Shown: one piece after another, positions 43,031 to 53,882 of the stretch
How positions within the stretch are numbered: the stretch's first letter is position 1
Layout of the letters: each line of letters begins with the position of its first letter
Assembly: GCF_014192415.1 (NCBI RefSeq)
Contig: NZ_JACHXY010000001.1
Span: forward strand, 372,001-436,000
DNA length: 64,000 nucleotides
Reading direction: 5' to 3'
Source: Microbacterium proteolyticum
Lineage (GTDB): Bacteria > Actinomycetota > Actinomycetes > Actinomycetales > Microbacteriaceae
The notes under the pieces: generated by a model
The model's input: the letters and a program-made list of their open reading frames with translations, nothing else
Told to the model about the DNA's origin: nothing
Databases searched by the model: none
Position numbers and translations under genes: made by a program

Positions 43031-45741
43031 GGGTCACCACCCCCGGCGCGACCCTGCCCCCGGTGGGTCTGCCCGGTCTCGACCCGGCTCTGTCCCGCCT
43101 GGTCGCCGTCGACGGCGTCGCCGCCGATGCGCGCGCCACCCGCACCTGGCACGTGCTCGACACCGGCGACGCCCTCGCCGAGCGCGGCATCGCCCCCGTC
43201 GGCACGATCGTCGCCGTCCACGGTAACCCCACCTGGTCGTACCTCTGGCGTGCACTGGTGAGCACCTCGCTGCAGCGCGCCGAGGCCGGCCGCACGGCGT
43301 GGCGGGTGGTCGCCGTCGATCAGCTCGAGATGGGCTTCTCGGAGCGCTCGGGTCTGCGACGGACGCTCGCCCAGCGCATCGCCGATCTCGGCGCGCTCGT
43401 CGACGAGCTCGGCATCCCGGGTCCGGTCGTGACGATCGGGCACGACTGGGGCGGGCCCGTCTCGCTCGGCTGGGCCGTCGAGAATCGCGACCGCCTTGCC
43501 GCCGTGATCGCCCTGAACACCGCCGTGCATCACCCCGATGGAGCGCCGCTGCCCTTCGCGTTGCGCGTGGCCACCGCCCGTGGACTGCTCGCCGCCGGAA
43601 CGACGGGGACGACCGCGTTCCTCGACACCACGCTCGCGCTCGCCGATCTCGATCCGGCCGTGCGCTCCGCCTTCCGGGCGCCCTATGCCACCGTCGCCCG
43701 CCGACGCGGGATCGGCGGGTTCGTCGCGGACATCCCCGCCACCTCGGCCGACGAGAGCACCCCCGCTCTGCGTCGCATGTCGGCAGGGCTGCGGCGACTG
43801 GACGTGCCGGCGCTCCTGCTGCGGGGCCCCAAGGACCCCGTGTTCGGCGAGGGACACCTCGACGACCTCACCGAGCGCCTGCCCCACGCCGACGTGCATC
43901 GCTTCGAGGGCGCCGGGCACCTCATCGCCGAAGAGCGGCCCTACGCCGAAGTCGTGCTCGACTGGCTCGACGAGAAGGTCGTGGATGCCGAGACCCCGCG
44001 CGCCGCGCAGGACTCCGGCGCGGCCGCGTCACCGTCGGCCCGTGACACCGACGCGAACGACGGCGCGGCCGACACCCCCGCCGTTCCGACCTCCGCCACG
44101 CCCGCGGCGGAGGCGGCCGCCGGCTATCTCTGGGACGCCCTCGACGCCCGTCGCGACGACGACGACACCGCGGTGATCGACATGAGCACCTCCCGCGGCG
44201 GCCGGCCGCTCCGCGTGAGCTGGCGTCAGCTCGCCGCCCGCGTCGACGAGATCGCCGCCGGCCTCGACGCGTTCGGCGTCCGCGCGGGCGACCGCGTCTC
44301 GCTGCTCGTGCAGCCCGGCCCCACCCTCACCGCCGCGCTGTACGCGTGCCTGCGCATCGGCGCCGTCGTCGTCGTGGCCGACCGCGGTCTCGGCATCCGG
44401 GGTCTGTCGCGTGCCGTCCGCGGTGCCGTGCCCGACATCGTCATCGGCGAGGTCGCGGGACTCGCGGCCGCGCGCGCCCTCGGCTGGCCCGGCCGCCGCA
44501 TCTCGGCCGCCGCCCTGTCCGCCGCAGGTTCGCGTGCACTGGGCGTGGACGCGAGCCTGTCCGACCTGGCCCGCGCCGGGCGGGGTCGCGCCGTGCCCGC
44601 ACCCCCCGCGCCCGACGCCGATGCCGCCGTGCTGTTCACGTCCGGCTCGACCGGGCCGGCCAAGGGCGTCGTCTACACGCACGCGCAGCTGACGGCCCTG
44701 CGCGACACCCTCGCCGCACACTTCGGCGTCACCGCCGACACGGGTCTCGTGACCGGCTTCGCGCCGTTCGCGCTGCTCGGCCCGGCGCTGGGTACGCGCT
44801 CCGCCACACCCGCCATGGACGTCTCCGCTCCCCGCACCCTCACCGCCGCCGCCGTCGCGGCAGCCGTGCGAGCGTCGGACGCGCGTATGGTCTTCCTCTC
44901 GCCCGCCGCCGTCGCCAACGTCGTCGCGACGGCATCCGACCTCGGTGCCGATGACCGCGCCGCGCTCGAGCGCGTCGAGACGTTCCTCTCCACCGGCGCC
45001 CCGGTCGGCATCGACCTGCTCCGTCGGGCTCAGCGCCTCATGCCGAACGCCGTCGCGCACACCCCGTACGGCATGACGGAGTGCCTACTCGTCGCCGACG
45101 TCACCCTGCCCGAGATCGAGCGCGCCGCGGGTGATCGCGGGGTCTGCGTCGGACGCCCGCTCGGCACAGGCCAGGTGCGCATCTCGGCGATCGACCCGAA
45201 CGGTCGGGCCGCCGGAGAGCCGACGACCGACGCCGGAGTGACCGGCGAGATCGTCATCTCCGCCCCTCACCTCAAGCGGGGGTATTTCCGCCTCTACCTC
45301 ACCGACCGCGAGGCGCGTCGGGGACTCCCCGACCGCTGGCACCGCACCGGCGACGTCGGCCACCTCGACGCCGACGGACGCCTCTGGGTCGAGGGGCGAC
45401 TCCCCCACGTCATCACCACCGCCGAAGGCCCCGTGACCCCGGTCGGCATCGAGCAGGATGCCGAGACCGTCGGCGCCGTCGTACGCGCGGCGGCCGTGGG
45501 AGTCGGGCCCGTCGGCCGTCAGGTCGTCGTCGCGGTCGTCGAAGCCGGCGTGCGACGCCCCGGGCTCGCATCCCCCGCCCTGACCGACGCCGTTCGCGCC
45601 GCGACCCGCCAGCGGCTGGCGGCCGTGCTGGTGGTTCCCACCCTCCCCACCGACATCCGCCACAACTCGAAGATCGATCGCACCCGCGTCGCCGCGTGGG
45701 CCGAGCGCCTCTTGGCCGGCGAGAACCCGACGGCGCCGTGA
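43027..45741 (+). CDS. oleBC: OleBC fusion: beta-lactone decarboxylase plus beta-lactone synthetase
   Basis: 904 aa. Residues 1-about 317 are OleB, a haloalkane-dehalogenase-like alpha/beta-hydrolase with HGNPTWS (65-71), nucleophile Asp140 in GHDWGG, Asp270 and His298; it decarboxylates a beta-lactone to a cis-alkene. An Ala/Pro/Asp linker (about 318-364) joins OleC, an ANL-superfamily enzyme with P-loop LFTSGSTGPAKG (536-547) and YGMTE, which makes the beta-lactone from a beta-hydroxy acid and ATP. The same fusion is known in Micrococcus luteus. The GTG at 43027 overlaps oleA by 4 nt; oleD overlaps its end. Confidence 0.93.
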   Translation: MRVTTPGATLPPVGLPGLDPALSRLVAVDGVAADARATRTWHVLDTGDALAERGIAPVGTIVAVHGNPTWSYLWRALVSTSLQRAEAGRTAWRVVAVDQLEMGFSERSGLRRTLAQRIADLGALVDELGIPGPVVTIGHDWGGPVSLGWAVENRDRLAAVIALNTAVHHPDGAPLPFALRVATARGLLAAGTTGTTAFLDTTLALADLDPAVRSAFRAPYATVARRRGIGGFVADIPATSADESTPALRRMSAGLRRLDVPALLLRGPKDPVFGEGHLDDLTERLPHADVHRFEGAGHLIAEERPYAEVVLDWLDEKVVDAETPRAAQDSGAAASPSARDTDANDGAADTPAVPTSATPAAEAAAGYLWDALDARRDDDDTAVIDMSTSRGGRPLRVSWRQLAARVDEIAAGLDAFGVRAGDRVSLLVQPGPTLTAALYACLRIGAVVVVADRGLGIRGLSRAVRGAVPDIVIGEVAGLAAARALGWPGRRISAAALSAAGSRALGVDASLSDLARAGRGRAVPAPPAPDADAAVLFTSGSTGPAKGVVYTHAQLTALRDTLAAHFGVTADTGLVTGFAPFALLGPALGTRSATPAMDVSAPRTLTAAAVAAAVRASDARMVFLSPAAVANVVATASDLGADDRAALERVETFLSTGAPVGIDLLRRAQRLMPNAVAHTPYGMTECLLVADVTLPEIERAAGDRGVCVGRPLGTGQVRISAIDPNGRAAGEPTTDAGVTGEIVISAPHLKRGYFRLYLTDREARRGLPDRWHRTGDVGHLDADGRLWVEGRLPHVITTAEGPVTPVGIEQDAETVGAVVRAAAVGVGPVGRQVVVAVVEAGVRRPGLASPALTDAVRAATRQRLAAVLVVPTLPTDIRHNSKIDRTRVAAWAERLLAGENPTAP

Positions 45742-46697
45742 GGGTGCTCGCCACCGGCGCGTCCGGGTTCCTCGGCGGGGCGGTCGTGCGCGCCCTGCAG
45801 GACGCCGGGCACTCCGTCCGCACCCTCCAGCGCCGCCCCTCGGGCGTCGACGGCGCCGAGGATCGTCTCGGTTCCGTGACGGATCCGGATGCCGTGGCAT
45901 CCGCCCTCGACGGCGTCGACGGCGTGGTGCACCTGGCGGCCAAGGTCTCGCTCGCGGGAGACCCGGCCCAGTTCCGCGCGGTCAACGTCGAGGGCACGCG
46001 CACGCTCCTCGACGCCGCGGCCGCCGCCGGTGTCTCGCGCGTCGTGCACGTGTCGTCGCCGTCGGTCGCGCACGCCGGCCACGCGCTCGCGGGCGTCGGC
46101 GCCGAGCCCGCCGATCCGGATGCCGCGCACGGCGAATACGCGCGTACCAAGGCCGAGGCCGAGCTGCTGGCGCTCTCCCGCGCGGACGCGGGTACCGCGC
46201 TCGTCGCGATCCGCCCGCACCTGGTCTGGGGCCCGGGCGACACCCAGCTCATCGCACGCATCGTCGACCGCGCACGCCGAGGCCGTCTGCCCCTGCTGAA
46301 CGGCGGCACGGCGCTCATCGACTCCACGTACGTCGACAACGCGGCATCCGGAATCGTCGCCGCGCTCGCCCGTGTCGACGACGTCAGCGGACGCGCGTAC
46401 GTGCTGACCAATGGCGAACCGCGCCCGGTCGGCGACCTGCTCGCCGGGATCTGCCGCGCCTCGGGCGTCACGCCGCCGAGGTTCAGCGTGCCCGCGGGGC
46501 TGGCTCGCGTGGCCGGCGCCCTCGTCGAGCGCGTGTGGGCCGTCCGTCCGGGCGAGGACGAACCGCCCATGACCCGCTTCCTCGCCGAGCAGCTGTCGAC
46601 GGCGCACTGGTTCGACCAGACCAAGATCCGCCGTGACCTGCGGTGGACGCCCTCGGTGTCGCTCGATGAGGGCCTGCGCCGCCTGTCGCTCGCCTGA
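45738..46697 (+). CDS. oleD: OleD: 2-alkyl-3-ketoalkanoic acid reductase
   Basis: 319 aa extended SDR with NADP-binding TGASGFLGG near the N-terminus, the serine region VVHVSSPSVAH and the catalytic pair in EYARTKAE. It reduces the OleA product to the beta-hydroxy acid used by OleC. The GTG overlaps oleBC by 4 nt, so oleA-oleBC-oleD are one coupled transcript. NAD-dependent epimerase is the generic alternative name, but the operon makes OleD the better call. Confidence 0.9.
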   Translation: MRVLATGASGFLGGAVVRALQDAGHSVRTLQRRPSGVDGAEDRLGSVTDPDAVASALDGVDGVVHLAAKVSLAGDPAQFRAVNVEGTRTLLDAAAAAGVSRVVHVSSPSVAHAGHALAGVGAEPADPDAAHGEYARTKAEAELLALSRADAGTALVAIRPHLVWGPGDTQLIARIVDRARRGRLPLLNGGTALIDSTYVDNAASGIVAALARVDDVSGRAYVLTNGEPRPVGDLLAGICRASGVTPPRFSVPAGLARVAGALVERVWAVRPGEDEPPMTRFLAEQLSTAHWFDQTKIRRDLRWTPSVSLDEGLRRLSLA

Positions 46698-46733
46698 GCC
46701 CGGGCCTCGCGGCGCCCCCACCCCCCACCCCCT

Positions 46734-46802
46734 GCGAGAAACGCGATCCGCGGGAAGAAACGCCCCGTCACGTTGTTTCTCGCCGCGAAACGCGTTTCTC
46801 GG
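46734..46802. repeat. 69-bp palindromic intergenic element, copy 2
   Basis: Starts with the same 15-mer as 21941 and contains four GAAAC/GTTTC-type motifs, with GTTTCTC near its right end. It lies between oleD and katG, both of which end toward it. The run of C just before it (46716-46732) is not part of the aligned unit. Confidence 0.7.
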
Positions 46803-46838
46803 TGACGGAAACAGCGACCGCCGCCCACCCGCAACGCG

Positions 46839-46872
46839 GGAAGGCCCGCCCCACACGGGGGACGGGCCTTCC
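46839..46872. terminator. Terminator between oleD and katG
   Basis: Perfect 10-bp arms (46839-46848, 46863-46872; GGAAGGCCCG with CGGGCCTTCC) in the convergent gap, 35 bp beyond the katG stop. Confidence 0.75.
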
Positions 46873-46907
46873 GGATGCCGCGACGACCGAGCCGCGGCGG
46901 GTCGCTC

Positions 46908-49637
<2,730 letters not shown>

Positions 49638-49639
49638 CT

Positions 49640-49660
49640 ATTTTTGAGTGAATCAAAAAT
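49640..49660. promoter_or_regulatory. FurA operator palindrome
   Basis: Perfect 8-bp arms ATTTTTGA/TCAAAAAT (49640-49647, 49653-49660) separated by GTGAA, strikingly AT-rich in this genome. It covers the region just upstream of the furA -10 box, as expected of the FurA autoregulatory site. Confidence 0.75.
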
Positions 49661-49696
49661 GACACGCCGGCAAACGATCGGGATGCCGGATGTTGT

Positions 49697-50692
49697 TCAC
49701 CCGGCCGTCAGCGTCGGCGTCCCCGCCTCGTACTCGGTGACGTCACCCGTCTCACCGGCGCGTGCGGCTCGGCGACCCACCCACAGCATGTAGAAGAGGA
49801 AGACTCCCAGCGCCGCCGCGCCGATGGCGATCTTGATCGGCCACGGCCAGTCGCGCGGCGTCACGAACCCCTCGACGACGCCCGACAGCGCCAGGGCGAA
49901 GACCAGGCCCACCGCCACCGTCGCCAACGACCGACCGGCAGCGGCGAGCGCCTCCCCGCGCGTGCGACGGCCGGGTGCGACCCACGCCCAGAAGATCTGC
50001 AGCCCCGCCGCACCCGCGACGAAGATGGCGGTGAGCTCCAGCAGGCCGTGCGGAAGGATGAACTGGAAGAAGACGTCGGCGCGGTCGAAGGCGATCATGA
50101 TCGCGGCCGACTGGCCCACGCCCACGGCGTTCTGCATGATCACCATCACCGGCCACACCCCGGTCACCCCGAACATCACGCACTGCGCCGCGATCCAGGC
50201 GTTGTTGGTCCAGACGGTCCCGGCGAAGATCGCGTTCGGATTCTCGCGGTAGTAGTCCACGAACTGCTCGTCGGCGTAGTTCTGCAGATCGCTCTGCGCG
50301 CCGAGCGCGGCGATCGCGGCGGGATCGCCCGAGATCCACAGGGCGACCAGCGTCGACACCAGGAGGAAGAACACCGTCACCGCCAGCGTCATCCATCGCA
50401 CGCGGTACAGGGCCGCCGGCAGCTGCAACAAGAAGAATCGGGGCAGCTGCTTGAGCACGTTCTCGCGGACGCCGGTCAAGCGGAGCCGGGTGCGCGCCAG
50501 CAGGATCGAGACGTGATCGCCCTGTGGCGTCCGCCCCGCGGAGGTCTTGATGTCGGCGAGATCGGCCGACGCCGCCCGGTAGCGGGTGACGAGTTCGTCG
50601 ACCTCGGGGCCGCTCAGATGCCGCGTGCGCCCGAGCTCGTCGAGACGGGCCCACTCCTCCCGCCGAGCAGCCGTGAGGGCGTCGAGGTCCAT
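49697..50692 (-). CDS. Stage II sporulation protein M (SpoIIM)-like membrane protein
   Basis: 331 aa. A ~95-residue soluble, helical N-terminus leads into a SpoIIM/DUF95 membrane domain with about five transmembrane helices and the typical IMQNAVGVGQSAAIM and ILPHGLLELTAIFVAG segments. In non-sporulating actinobacteria this family is usually beside RDD genes and probably acts in membrane or envelope organisation. The ATG at 50692 is used; an in-frame ATG at 50710 is possible. It is divergent from the RDD gene with a 16-bp gap. Confidence 0.85.
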   Translation of the reverse strand: MDLDALTAARREEWARLDELGRTRHLSGPEVDELVTRYRAASADLADIKTSAGRTPQGDHVSILLARTRLRLTGVRENVLKQLPRFFLLQLPAALYRVRWMTLAVTVFFLLVSTLVALWISGDPAAIAALGAQSDLQNYADEQFVDYYRENPNAIFAGTVWTNNAWIAAQCVMFGVTGVWPVMVIMQNAVGVGQSAAIMIAFDRADVFFQFILPHGLLELTAIFVAGAAGLQIFWAWVAPGRRTRGEALAAAGRSLATVAVGLVFALALSGVVEGFVTPRDWPWPIKIAIGAAALGVFLFYMLWVGRRAARAGETGDVTEYEAGTPTLTAG

Positions 50693-50708
50693 GTGGTCAA
50701 CTGTACGC

Positions 50709-51539
50709 ATGGCTCTGCCTCCGACCCCCGCCCCCGCGGTCGCCGTGGTGCACATGAACGCGGACGAAACCCTCACCGGCGAAGCCGTCGCCCTCGACAC
50801 GCAGCCCGTCGGATTCTTCCTGCGCGCCGTCGGAGCCGTCATCGACTTCGTCGTCGGCGCGGTCGTGCTGGTGGGCTGTGCGCTGCTCCTGCTCTGGATG
50901 ATCGGGGCGGGCACCCTGCCCGAGTCGGCGATCGGCATAGGCGTCATCGCGCTGCTCGTGGTCGTCATGGTGGTGCTGCCCACCACGGTCGAAACGCTGT
51001 CTCGCGGGCGCAGCCTCGGCCGCCTGGTCGTGGGGGCCCGCATCGTGCGCACCGACGGCGGCGCCGCGGGCTTCCGGCAGGCCCTCATCCGCGCGTTGGT
51101 GGGAGTGCTCGAGCTGTGGTTCACCCTGGGCGCGATCGCAGCCGTCGTCGGCATCTTCACCCCGCGCGCGCAACGCCTCGGCGACCTCCTGGCGGGCACG
51201 GCGAGCGAACGCACCCGCACGCGCCCCCTGCCGCCCGCGGCACCCGGGCTGCCGCCGGGCCTGGAGCCGTGGGCCGAGATCGCCGACGTCACGCGGCTGC
51301 CCGATCGTCTCGCCGCGCGCATGTCGCAGTTCGTGCGCGGGGCCGACGCCCTGGAGCCCGCCGCGCGCGCCCGCGTCGCGGCATCACTGGCCGACGCCGT
51401 GCGCCCCTTCGTCTCACCGCACCCGGCGGTGGACGCCGAGACGTTCGTCCGGGCAGTGTCCACCGTGCGGCGCGACCGCGAGTACCGCGCGCTCGTCCTC
51501 GAGAGTTCGCGCGCTGCAGCGCTCACCGAGCAGCCCTGA
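50709..51539 (+). CDS. RDD-family membrane protein
   Basis: 276 aa. An N-terminal RDD domain (about 35-165) has three to four helices and the motifs ETLSRGRSLGRLVVGARIVR and QRLGDLLAGT. A ~110-residue hydrophilic helical tail follows. RDD proteins have been linked to ion or solute transport, but the role is unsettled. The ATG at 50709 is the first in frame; the conserved part starts later (near an ATG at 50754), and with a 16-bp gap to the divergent SpoIIM-like gene the later start is plausible. Confidence 0.85.
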   Translation: MALPPTPAPAVAVVHMNADETLTGEAVALDTQPVGFFLRAVGAVIDFVVGAVVLVGCALLLLWMIGAGTLPESAIGIGVIALLVVVMVVLPTTVETLSRGRSLGRLVVGARIVRTDGGAAGFRQALIRALVGVLELWFTLGAIAAVVGIFTPRAQRLGDLLAGTASERTRTRPLPPAAPGLPPGLEPWAEIADVTRLPDRLAARMSQFVRGADALEPAARARVAASLADAVRPFVSPHPAVDAETFVRAVSTVRRDREYRALVLESSRAAALTEQP

Positions 51540-51570
51540 CCCCTGCACGCGCCTCGTCGACGCGAGAGGG

Positions 51571-51777
51571 TCAGGTGCGCAGCGTCTCGTGCCGCACGAC
51601 GACCCAGCCCTTGGGCACAGACAGCCGATCGGCGTGGATCGCACACAGATCGTGCGCGTGAGGGTCGCCGGCGGGACCCATCGGGCCGAGGGCCGCCATC
51701 TGGTCGCCGTAGTCGTAGGTGAGGGTGCTCATCGCCTCGCGGGCGCATCCCACCTTCGAGCAGAGTCTGTCGCGCAT
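51571..51777 (-). CDS. DUF3499 family protein
   Basis: 68 aa, possible zinc-binding protein with Cys6, Cys11 and Cys45 plus His41 and His48 (LCSKVGC, HDLCAIHADRL), ending WVVVRHETLRT. It matches the actinobacterial DUF3499 (Rv3258c-like) family of unknown function. A TAGGCT box 8 nt upstream of the ATG suggests a leaderless mRNA. As in mycobacteria it is divergent from an Rv3259-like gene and near whiB2 and manA. It ends close to the RDD gene's end. Confidence 0.85.
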   Translation of the reverse strand: MRDRLCSKVGCAREAMSTLTYDYGDQMAALGPMGPAGDPHAHDLCAIHADRLSVPKGWVVVRHETLRT

Positions 51778-51785
51778 CGCCGGTC

Positions 51786-51791
51786 AGCCTA
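51786..51791 (-). promoter_or_regulatory. -10 box (TAGGCT) for the leaderless DUF3499 gene
   Basis: TAGGCT on the minus strand, 8 nt before the ATG at 51777. Confidence 0.45.
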
Positions 51792-51944
51792 GTCAGCACC
51801 TCCCCCGCCGCCTCCGCGCCGCGCCGGTGCCCGGCATCCACTCCCGTCCCACCCGGCGCGCCGGAGCCCGCACACCCGGCGCACCGGAGCCCGCCCAGCC
51901 CGCCCGCGCACCCGGGTGTGCCCACCTCCGCGCACCCGCGAACG

Positions 51945-51950
51945 TAGGAT
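51945..51950 (+). promoter_or_regulatory. -10 box (TAGGAT) for the leaderless gene at 51958
   Basis: TAGGAT, 7 nt before the ATG at 51958, with no ribosome-binding site between. Confidence 0.5.
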
Positions 51951-51957
51951 GGGGCGC

Positions 51958-52392
51958 ATGATGCGTCGCCGATCCCGCGAAGCGCGGCCGGTCGCCCGCC
52001 CGTCGCGTCACGGGCGGCACGGGCGTGAGAACCGCAGCCCGGTGGTGCGACCCCCGCTGCCCCCGATCGACACGCGCGTCGAGAGGTTCGACATCGCGGT
52101 GAGCACCGCGGCGGAGTTCCTGCGCTCGGCCTGGACCGACCTGCGCGAGGTCTCGTTCGAGATCGGCATCATGCCTCCCGCCTCCGCCGACGGCATCCCG
52201 CGCTGGACGGTTCTGCGGGAGCAGAAGCGCATCATCCTGTACCGGGTGCCCATCGAACGCCTGGGGCACCCGCATCAGGACGACGATCTGCACCGTCGCA
52301 TGGTGATCGAGGGAGCCGTGTTCCGCGCGGCCGCCGAGTACCTCGACCGCGACCCCTGGGATCTCGGGCCGGAGCGGTTCCGCTTCTCCTGA
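51958..52392 (+). CDS. Rv3259-like metallopeptidase-family protein lacking HExxH
   Basis: 144 aa with a basic N-terminus (about 1-30) and a compact domain (about 40-144) like the Zincin_1/DUF1025 actinobacterial branch. Where zincins have HExGH this protein has MVIEGAVFRAAAEYL, so no classical zinc site is visible and peptidase activity is doubtful. The ATG at 51958 is followed at once by a second ATG; the first is chosen because it is 7 nt after TAGGAT. It is divergent from DUF3499, as in mycobacteria. Confidence 0.75.
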   Translation: MMRRRSREARPVARPSRHGRHGRENRSPVVRPPLPPIDTRVERFDIAVSTAAEFLRSAWTDLREVSFEIGIMPPASADGIPRWTVLREQKRIILYRVPIERLGHPHQDDDLHRRMVIEGAVFRAAAEYLDRDPWDLGPERFRFS

Positions 52393-52490
52393 ACCACCGG
52401 CAGTTCGGATGACACGGACGGCCGCGATCCCGCGCGTCTCGGCGCCACCGCGGCATCCGCGATGCGGCTCCGGCCGGCCGAACCCTTCCC

Positions 52491-53882
52491 TCAGGGCAGA
52501 ACGGTGACCGCCGACGCCGCCGCGTCTGCGGGCCAGAGCGGGTACGACGCCAGCGCCGACGTACCGGCGTAGGTGACGGCGGCGTGCACGGGCGCGGTCG
52601 TCTCGAGGCGATACACGCCCGCGGCGACCGGCAGCGCCGTGCTCGCGCCCGCGGCGACGGTGGTCGCGACGGGGTCGCCGCCCTCGACGGGGGTGAGGGT
52701 GACGCTCGCGTCGCTCGTCCCACCGGCGAGCACCACGGCCGCCCCCGAGCCGGGGGCCACGGCGACGACGCTGGGGTCGGCGATCTCGGGGGCCGCGGCG
52801 TACCAGGCGAAATCGGCGCCCTGCCCGAAGCCCGTCGTCGACCACGTCGCGCCCACCACGGGGGCGGTGGCCGACACCTCGACCGTGTAGGCCCCCGCGG
52901 CGTTGCCCGAGAGGTCGACGGAGGTGGGGAGTCCGGCCGTCAGGGGAATGTCGAAGGCGGCGGGGGCGGGGGTCGCGGCATCAACCGGAACCAGGGTGAC
53001 GGTGGCGGTGGCGTCTCCACCCGGCGCCAGCAGGCGCAGGACGGTGCCGGCCTGGCCCGCCGCGGTCGCGATGACCTGCGCGCCCGGCATGACGAGGCGC
53101 GTGTCGGCCTGCGCGGTCGGAGCCACCTGCTCGACACCGCCGGGCAGCAGCACCCGGGTCACACTCGCCTGCAGCGCCGCGTGCACGGGAGCGCCGGACG
53201 AGACGACCCGCACGACGGGACTCTCCTCCCCCAGCAGCAGTCCCGCCAGGGGCACGATGCGACGCTCGCCGGCCGCGATGACGATGTTCTGTCCGCTCGG
53301 CGGCGTGGACACGCCCTGCGAGCCGTACACCGACAGCTGCACCGTCGCCGGCACGCTGCCGGGGTTGGCCAGCTGGATGAGGTCGTTCGCGCCCGTGGTG
53401 CTCGCGCCACCCACCAGCCACGACTCCGCCAGCGGCGGGCGGCACGCGGACGCCGCGAAGCCGACGAGGTCGTCGAAAGCGGCGGTGGCCGACGTGGCCG
53501 CAGCGATCGAGGTCAAGACCCCCTCGCGCGGCGCCGCGCGCAGGACGGGCGCGTCGCCGTCGGCGGCTCCCGTCGCTCCGCCGAGAGCGCCCGTGATCGC
53601 ACCGGCGTCGGCGGGTCCGCTCACGATCTCCGACGGGGCGGCGGCGCTGAGGCTGCCCGCGGCATCGGCGCTGCGCCCGAGCGCCAGCAGCGGACCATCG
53701 CAGGCGAGCACCGTGTCGCTGGGCGCCGGGGTCGCCTGCAGGCGCACCGGTTGCGCCGCATACTGCGGCCAGGGCACCGCGATCGCGGCGACCGTGCCGA
53801 CGACCGCTGCCGCGGCGACAGCCGCGCCGGCGACCAGCCGGGCGCTCGTGGCGGCGTAACGGACGAGACGGCGCTCACTCAT
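52491..53882 (-). CDS. DUF5719 family secreted or membrane-anchored protein
   Basis: 463 aa. An N-terminal signal-anchor helix (about 14-38) is followed by a long extracytoplasmic region of repeated beta-sandwich-like segments rich in Ala, Thr, Val and Gly, with little Lys and no catalytic motif. DUF5719 genes regularly lie directly downstream of the large membrane glycosyltransferase, as here (4-nt overlap), suggesting joint action in envelope glycan assembly. Function is unknown. Confidence 0.82.
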   Translation of the reverse strand: MSERRLVRYAATSARLVAGAAVAAAAVVGTVAAIAVPWPQYAAQPVRLQATPAPSDTVLACDGPLLALGRSADAAGSLSAAAPSEIVSGPADAGAITGALGGATGAADGDAPVLRAAPREGVLTSIAAATSATAAFDDLVGFAASACRPPLAESWLVGGASTTGANDLIQLANPGSVPATVQLSVYGSQGVSTPPSGQNIVIAAGERRIVPLAGLLLGEESPVVRVVSSGAPVHAALQASVTRVLLPGGVEQVAPTAQADTRLVMPGAQVIATAAGQAGTVLRLLAPGGDATATVTLVPVDAATPAPAAFDIPLTAGLPTSVDLSGNAAGAYTVEVSATAPVVGATWSTTGFGQGADFAWYAAAPEIADPSVVAVAPGSGAAVVLAGGTSDASVTLTPVEGGDPVATTVAAGASTALPVAAGVYRLETTAPVHAAVTYAGTSALASYPLWPADAAASAVTVLP

